A stretch of 11,356 nt of DNA from Nitrospirota bacterium (GTDB lineage: Bacteria; Nitrospirota; UBA9217): assembly GCA_023229435.1 (NCBI GenBank), contig JALNZF010000047.1:1-11356 (forward strand), read 5' to 3'. A program made the translations under genes and the position numbers. Shown here one piece after another: positions 7,719 to 11,356 of this stretch. The notes under the pieces are model-generated. The model was not told the DNA's origin, did no database searches, and saw only the letters and a program-made list of their open reading frames with translations. The number at the start of each line of letters is the position of its first letter. Positions within the stretch are counted from its first letter, which is position 1.

Positions 7719-8037
7719 TGTCCACCTCTTGAAGGGCAGGACCTTGCGGGCGCACATCGACGGCGGACGCCTCCGGCGGCTGTTTCCGCAACGGTGTCGG
7801 CAAAAGTGAAAACCGCATGTTCATGCTCAGCCTCCGGAGGACAGAAAACCGACTTGCACTGATTTTGTTTATTTACACTGAGGAAACAATCTCATTATTA
7901 AGTATCAATCTGTGATAAGAAATTTAATCTTGATAGCAAGTAATCATGATTTGCCCTTGTATGTTAATGCACATACGCCGCTCGCGGATATGATATATAT
8001 CATATACTCCGGCGTCTGTCCGGGAGTACAATTCAAC
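7719..8037. other. Divergent intergenic region between the kinase operon and the MOSC gene
   Basis: This 319-bp gap must contain the promoters of both divergent transcripts. The kinase-proximal 150 bp is GC-rich, with short palindromes such as CCTCCGGAGG, and may be a structured leader. The MOSC-proximal half is AT-rich, with TATCA-N5-TGATA (7902-7916) and the 18-bp palindrome at 7988-8005. I recognise no known riboswitch. GTG 7912 could extend the MOSC gene, but the added 42 residues do not resemble the family. Confidence 0.6.
7988..8032 (+). promoter_or_regulatory. Candidate CRP/FNR-family operator and -10 element upstream of the MOSC gene
   Basis: The perfect 18-bp palindrome ATATGATATATATCATAT (7988-8005) contains TGAT-N4-ATCA, the core of the FNR/NNR consensus TTGAT-N4-ATCAA. 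A good -10 hexamer, TACAAT (8027-8032), lies downstream. The palindrome centre (7996.5) would sit about 41-43 bp before the predicted transcription start (about 8038-8039), the classic class II activator position. The transcript would then be leaderless or nearly so. An AT-rich palindrome could also arise by chance. Confidence 0.4.
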
Positions 8038-8700
8038 ATGTGCAACATGATAGTCGAATTCCTGAACGTAGGACTTCCCCGAAAAGAGCATTTCCCGGAC
8101 ACAGTGGTCGTCACTGGCATCTGTAAGGAGCCTGTGACAGGGCCGCTCCGGCTCGGGAAAACAGGTTTTGCGGGTGTGGACGGTGTGGGCGATGGAAAGC
8201 ATCACGGTGGTCCGGACAAGGCCGTCTGCGTGTACAGCATGGACCATTACCCCTACTGGGAAAACGTCCTGGGGTCCAAGCTGGCCCCCGCGGCCTTCGG
8301 TGAAAATCTCACCGTCTCGAACCTGAACGAGGACGCCGTGTGTATCGGCGATCTCTTCCGGCTGGGTACCGCCTTGGTGCGGATAAGCCAGCCGCGCCAG
8401 CCGTGCGGCACGCTTGCCGCGCGCTACGGGCGGAGCGAGCTGGTCAAACTTGTCGTCGCCTCCGGCCGCACGGGTTTCTATTTCAGCGTCACGGTGGAAG
8501 GCGTCGTCACGCGGGGGGACAAACTGGTCCTTGAACAACGGGATCCCCGGGGTGTCAGTATATCTTTCGCCAATCATATATTCCACCATGATAAAAATAA
8601 TTGTGAGGGTATTGATCGCGTCCTTGCCGTACCCACTCTTTCCGAGTCCTGGAGACGGTCGTTTATCGAAATGAGAGAAAAGTGCGCTTCCGGACCGTAA
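8038..8700 (+). CDS. YiiM-like MOSC domain protein
   Basis: From ATG 8038 the protein is 220 aa. It opens with a short strand ending in LNVGLPR, typical of YiiM-family proteins. It carries GDGKHHGGPDKAV (about 51-63), FGENL (87-91) and the conserved MOSC cysteine in QPRQPCGTLAARYG (C123), the expected molybdenum-cofactor ligand. The C-terminal 50 residues (RVLAVPTLSESWRRSF) match the 3-alpha domain found in YiiM. E. coli YiiM takes part in molybdenum-cofactor-dependent protection against N-hydroxylated base analogues, so a role in reducing N-hydroxylated compounds is plausible here. The exact start is uncertain: ATG 8047 is only nine bases on, and GGGAG (8022-8026) is a rather distant RBS for 8038. 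The gene stands alone, divergent from the kinase operon and 202 bp upstream of the PAS gene. Confidence 0.88.
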   Translation: MCNMIVEFLNVGLPRKEHFPDTVVVTGICKEPVTGPLRLGKTGFAGVDGVGDGKHHGGPDKAVCVYSMDHYPYWENVLGSKLAPAAFGENLTVSNLNEDAVCIGDLFRLGTALVRISQPRQPCGTLAARYGRSELVKLVVASGRTGFYFSVTVEGVVTRGDKLVLEQRDPRGVSISFANHIFHHDKNNCEGIDRVLAVPTLSESWRRSFIEMREKCASGP

Positions 8701-8797
8701 ACGATGCGCCGACATCTTCCGGGTAAAAGTTGTGCGAATGGCTATTCTCAGTGCTGCCAGGCTTTCTCCTTTATCCGGACCGCTCTATTCCCGGTCA

Positions 8798-8827
8798 TTG
8801 GCAAGTCACAGTCTGTGGAATTATCAT
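8798..8827 (+). promoter_or_regulatory. Possible sigma-70-type promoter for the PAS protein gene
   Basis: TTGGCA (8798-8803) and TATCAT (8822-8827) are separated by 18 bp. A start near 8834 would leave a leader of about 70 nt before ATG 8903. Both boxes are only partial matches, so this is a weak prediction. Confidence 0.2.
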
Positions 8828-8902
8828 AGCGCCTATCCATTGCGCACCATGCAGAACGCCGCCTTTCCTATATGCTCAAATTATAGCATTGTTATTTTTC
8901 AA

Positions 8903-10564
8903 ATGATAAAAAAACTAACCCCATTAAGAATAGTTGTGCTATACATATCCGCTTTCATTCTGTGGATTGTTGGCACTGACATACTCGTGACCAATATCCC
9001 AATGTCAGATGATGTCCGCATGAAAATCAGCATTGCAAAAGGCATAATATCTATCTTGGTCTCACCCTTTTTCCTGTACTGGATAATCTTGAAGTATACC
9101 TTACAACGCAAGCAACTCGAGGAAACCCCGTTGTTCCTGCTACAGCTCGGTTCTCGGTCCTCAAACGAAGATTTTTTCGAATCACTGGCTCGATACCTCG
9201 CCCAGAGCCTGGGGATGGACTTTGTTTGTATTGAACGTCTGCTGGGGGACGGGCTTCTGGCTCGTACGGTGACCATTTTCCGCGATGGAAAGTTCGAGGA
9301 CAATATGGAGCATGCCCTGAGAGATACCGCCTGCGTCGATGTAGTCGGCAAGTCGTTCTGTTGCTTCCCCCGGGATGTGCGTGGCTTGTTTCCAAAGGAC
9401 GCAGTGCTCCAGAATATGATGGCGGTGAGTTATGTCGGGACCACCCTGTGGAGTTCCGACGGGAAACCGATCGGCCTGATCTCGGTTGTCGGGCGAAAAC
9501 CACTGCTGGACGCCGGGCTTGCGGAATCGGTGCTGGAACTAGTCGCTATAAGCGCGGCCAGAGAACTGGAACGCAGGGAATCGGAAGAGGCACTACGGCA
9601 GAGCGAGAATTTTCTGAAGGAAGCACAAATGGTGGCGGGTTTGGGCTCTTATGTCCTGGACATATCCACTAGTAAATGGAAAAGCTCTGTGATTCTCAAC
9701 GGCATTTTCGGCATCGATGAAAAATTTGACCGATCGGTGGACGGCTGGGCTTCGCTGATCCACCCCGACGATCGTCAGATGATGGTGGATTATTTCACCA
9801 GGGAAGTCGTGGGCAAGCATCAGTTTTTTGACAAGGAATACCGGATCATCCGGCATAACGACGGAGCAGAGCGATGGGTTCACGGCCTGGGCAGACTGCA
9901 ACTTAATGCCAAGGGTCAGCCGGTCACTATGATCGGGACCATTCAGGATATTACCAGGCGAAAGGAAACGGATGAGAAGGTCAAGCAGAGCGAGGCCAAA
10001 TACCGGAATCTCTTCGAATCGTCGAGGGACGGCATCTTCATCATCGACCTCGATGGCAACTTCATCGATGCGAACACTACGGCATACACGCGGCTGGGGT
10101 ACACGAAAGAGGAGATGCTCGCCCTGCACATCAGCAAGCTTGACCACCCGCAGTTCGCCCCCCAGGTCCCCGATCGCATGAAGCAGATAAACGAGCACGG
10201 TTTCGCAGTATTCGAATCCGCCCATCTGCGCAAGGACGGCACCGCAATGCCGGTGGAAGTCAATTCGCGGCTGATGGAGTATGAAGGGAGAACGGTATAC
10301 TTCAGCATGATACGGGACATCACTGAGCGCAAAAATGCGGAAAGAGAAATCGAGGATGCCCGCTTGAAGATCAAGATATTAAGCGGTATTTTACCAATAT
10401 GCTCCTCCTGTAAAAAAATACGCGATGACCAGGGCCACTGGAGCCAACTCGAAACCTATGTCTCAAAACATTCGGAGGCTGAGTTCAGCCACGGTATATG
10501 CCCTGAGTGTGCAAAAAAACTATATGGTCAGTACTATGACAAGCTGTTTCCAAAAGATCAGTAG
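8903..10564 (+). CDS. Two-TM membrane sensor with GAF and two PAS domains and a C-terminal Cys4 module (no kinase domain)
   Basis: From ATG 8903 the protein is 553 aa. TM1 (about 9-29, containing LYISAFILWIVGTDIL) and TM2 (about 47-65) flank a short loop and match the common two-helix N-terminus of PAS S-box proteins. A GAF domain follows (about 78-223), then PAS/PAC 1 (238-353, with HPDD and GTIQDIT) and PAS/PAC 2 (363-478, ending in MIRDITERK), and a short coiled coil. The last 60 residues hold CSSC (C500, C503) and CPEC (C533, C536) around KKIRDDQGHW and FSHGICP, a potential zinc- or redox-binding module. There is no HisKA, GGDEF or EAL domain, so the output is unknown. The reading frame is open back to GTG 8732, but the added residues look non-native and have no clear RBS. 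The chosen ATG also lacks a strong Shine-Dalgarno, so the start is moderately uncertain. Confidence 0.85.
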   Translation: MIKKLTPLRIVVLYISAFILWIVGTDILVTNIPMSDDVRMKISIAKGIISILVSPFFLYWIILKYTLQRKQLEETPLFLLQLGSRSSNEDFFESLARYLAQSLGMDFVCIERLLGDGLLARTVTIFRDGKFEDNMEHALRDTACVDVVGKSFCCFPRDVRGLFPKDAVLQNMMAVSYVGTTLWSSDGKPIGLISVVGRKPLLDAGLAESVLELVAISAARELERRESEEALRQSENFLKEAQMVAGLGSYVLDISTSKWKSSVILNGIFGIDEKFDRSVDGWASLIHPDDRQMMVDYFTREVVGKHQFFDKEYRIIRHNDGAERWVHGLGRLQLNAKGQPVTMIGTIQDITRRKETDEKVKQSEAKYRNLFESSRDGIFIIDLDGNFIDANTTAYTRLGYTKEEMLALHISKLDHPQFAPQVPDRMKQINEHGFAVFESAHLRKDGTAMPVEVNSRLMEYEGRTVYFSMIRDITERKNAEREIEDARLKIKILSGILPICSSCKKIRDDQGHWSQLETYVSKHSEAEFSHGICPECAKKLYGQYYDKLFPKDQ

Positions 10565-10608
10565 TGCACTAATTCTAGGAACCGTAACAGTTTAGTCCTT
10601 TTCACAGA

Positions 10609-10628
10609 GAACCTATAGGAACCTATAG
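10609..10628. repeat. Two tandem copies of GAACCTATAG
   Basis: The 10-mer occurs at 10609-10618 and 10619-10628. Across the junction, CTATAGG-AA-CCTATAG also forms an inverted repeat with a 2-nt spacer. It could be a small operator, a recombination scar, or chance. A related CTCCTAT follows. Confidence 0.6.
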
Positions 10629-10682
10629 ACTCCTATGCGCCCGAAAGCCTTCAACCTCATTGCACTCTCTCTATGACACAGG

Positions 10683-10838
10683 TCAGAGCGGCATTTCTCC
10701 GTCTGTTCTATAAGGTAACATGAAACTGACCTCCTGCAGATGAATGCTCCAGTTGCGCAGTTCGGGTAGAGCACAGCGAAATCCGACGAAGTTATTTTTT
10801 AACCAAATGCCCGCCGGTTGCCGTTCCGCCCTATCAAA
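10683..10838 (-). pseudogene. Possible 3' remnant of a SUMF1/formylglycine-generating-enzyme-like gene
   Basis: The minus-strand frame encodes a stretch beginning near FDRAERQPAGIWLKN and running into NFVGFRCA, then a poorly conserved tail to a stop at 10683. An Arg-rich segment followed by xxGFRCA is the typical C-terminal ending of FGE-sulfatase (SUMF1) domains. Upstream of about 10838 the frame loses this resemblance and runs antisense through the next gene. There is no room for the roughly 200 residues that should precede it, so only a decayed fragment could be present. The match rests on a short motif. Confidence 0.3.
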
Positions 10839-10843
10839 ATAAC

Positions 10844-10872
10844 TTGTAAATTCACCCTTTCTTTGGTACCCT
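10844..10872 (+). promoter_or_regulatory. Possible promoter of the small hypothetical gene
   Basis: TTGTAA (10844-10849) and TACCCT (10867-10872) are separated by 17 bp. The predicted start, near 10879, coincides with an ATG, so the message could be leaderless. The boxes are partial matches. Confidence 0.25.
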
Positions 10873-10896
10873 GTGCTCATGACATCGATTATAGGC

Positions 10897-11079
10897 ATGA
10901 GAAAAGAAGAGGAGCGAAAAGCCTTCCTCAAGCTATCGCCTTTGGAACGACTCAGGACGATGCATAACCTCTTCCTGGAAATCGTTTCCATCAAGGCCAG
11001 GGGCGAACACGTGTCCGAATATGAAGTCTATCGAAGATACCTTAAAAATACCAAACTCCCCCGCCCGAAGAGGAAGTGA
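10897..11079 (+). CDS. Small hypothetical protein, helical and highly charged
   Basis: From ATG 10897 the protein is 60 aa (MRKEEERKAFLKLSPLERLR onward). It is rich in Lys, Arg and Glu, with an amphipathic pattern and a C-terminal EYEVYRRYLKN segment, and it ends in a basic PRPKRK tail. The composition looks like a real cytoplasmic helical protein, but I cannot name the family. No clear Shine-Dalgarno is present; an in-frame ATG at 10879 would add six residues and coincides with the predicted transcription start. The minus-strand frame opposite is less protein-like. Confidence 0.6.
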   Translation: MRKEEERKAFLKLSPLERLRTMHNLFLEIVSIKARGEHVSEYEVYRRYLKNTKLPRPKRK

Positions 11080-11086
11080 GGGAGTT
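11054..11086 (+). terminator. Weak hairpin at the end of the small gene
   Basis: AACTCCC (11054-11060) pairs with GGGAGTT (11080-11086) across a 19-nt loop that spans the stop codon. No U-tract follows, so termination activity is doubtful. Confidence 0.2.
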
Positions 11087-11152
11087 GCCTGAGGAATATT
11101 TATAACTATGTTGGCCAGGAACCTCTTGGTGTCACCCATTTAAGGGGCTCCA

Positions 11153-11195
11153 TATGACGTGCGTCATAGGCATTCCCCTCTCCTTATCGTAGAAT
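11153..11195 (+). promoter_or_regulatory. Candidate CRP/FNR-family operator and -10 element for the right-edge gene
   Basis: The inverted repeat TATGACG-TG-CGTCATA (11153-11168) contains TGAC-N4-GTCA, which resembles the NNR/FNR-type half-site layout. TAGAAT (11190-11195) is a plausible -10. The repeat centre (11160.5) is 41.5 bp before the predicted start at 11202, the class II activator position. The assignment is speculative without a regulator in the window. Confidence 0.35.
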
Positions 11196-11201
11196 ACCCT
11201 C

Positions 11202-11356
11202 TTGAAACTGTCCACATATCGCAGAATTACACAGGTTTCTTTCATCCTCTTCATCTTCCTCATGCCGGTGCTGAATATCTTCCGGTATGACACGGACACC
11301 CATGAGCTGATCATGTTCGGCCAGGTCTGGGGCCTCGGCCTGGAACAGGGTTTCAC
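11202..11356 (+). CDS. N-terminal part of a probable membrane protein, cut by the window edge (possibly NapH/CcoG-like 4Fe-4S protein)
   Basis: The frame is open from just after a TAG at 11190-11192 to the window end. Starting at TTG 11202 it reads MKLSTYRRITQVSFILFIFL, then MPVLNIFRYD, a polar stretch, and FGQVWGLGL. That is a short basic N-terminus followed by a membrane helix, the opening style of NapH/CcoG-type 4Fe-4S membrane proteins. Codon choice (many C- or G-ending codons) matches the other real genes, unlike the minus-strand frame opposite. No ATG precedes the first helix, so TTG is the likely start; the first in-frame ATG (11262) would remove half the helix. No Shine-Dalgarno is seen. 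The cysteine motifs needed to prove the family would lie outside the window. Confidence 0.55.
   Translation, partial: MKLSTYRRITQVSFILFIFLMPVLNIFRYDTDTHELIMFGQVWGLGLEQGF

Larger units (their letters stand above)
10565..10896. other. Intergenic region after the PAS gene
   Basis: This 332-bp stretch holds a short tandem repeat (10609-10628), a possible SUMF1-like remnant on the minus strand (about 10683-10838) and a candidate promoter for the following small gene. No clear rho-independent terminator follows the PAS gene. Confidence 0.5.

Noticed and set aside
7924..8715. 263-codon open frame on the minus strand opposite the MOSC gene
   Set aside because: It mirrors the MOSC gene, which has clear family motifs; the minus-strand product has no recognisable domain.
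11132..11356. 74-codon minus-strand frame at the right edge
   Set aside because: The plus-strand frame has a membrane helix, matching codon usage and a protein-like FGQVWGLGL segment; the minus frame looks like its shadow.

Overview
The window is about 11.4 kb of moderately GC-rich bacterial DNA. The gene content suggests an anaerobic, respiratory bacterium of the Nitrospirota or Desulfobacterota type. The main clues are an NrfHA ammonifying nitrite reductase, multi-PAS/GAF signalling proteins, a REC-HD-GYP regulator, and a PAS protein ending in a Cys4 module. The taxonomic guess is inference only; there is no rRNA or marker gene here.

Layout. (1) 150-2102 (+): nrfH-nrfA, the tetraheme quinol dehydrogenase and pentaheme catalytic subunit that reduce nitrite to ammonium. 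(2) 2105-2307: a compact MITE-like insertion with 13-bp terminal inverted repeats and a perfect 8-bp target duplication, sitting between two convergent genes. (3) 2306-7718 (-): a three-gene signalling operon read from right to left. It encodes a large membrane histidine kinase with a NarX/PilJ-like sensor segment, a single-domain response regulator joined to it by an ATGA overlap, and a REC-HD-GYP cyclic-di-GMP phosphodiesterase. (4) 7719-8037: intergenic region between divergent genes, holding a candidate CRP/FNR-type operator and -10 element. (5) 8038-8700 (+): a YiiM-like MOSC protein. (6) 8903-10564 (+): a two-TM, GAF, PAS, PAS protein with no kinase domain and a C-terminal Cys4 module. 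(7) 10565-11356: an accessory-looking end with a possible decayed SUMF1-like fragment, a small uncharacterised gene, and the start of a membrane protein that runs off the right edge.

How the genes may work together (inference). The kinase's periplasmic segment resembles the nitrate/nitrite-binding P-box of NarX/NarQ and lies next to a nitrite reductase. Nitrate or nitrite sensing that feeds a cyclic-di-GMP-degrading output is therefore a testable model. YiiM-family MOSC proteins are linked to detoxifying N-hydroxylated compounds, which fits a nitrogen-oxide theme, and an FNR/NNR-like palindrome precedes that gene. The most notable structural observations are the MITE with its target duplication, a repeat-derived in-frame insertion in the kinase ATPase domain, and a NrfA whose usual calcium ligands appear replaced, including an Arg at the KxQH position.
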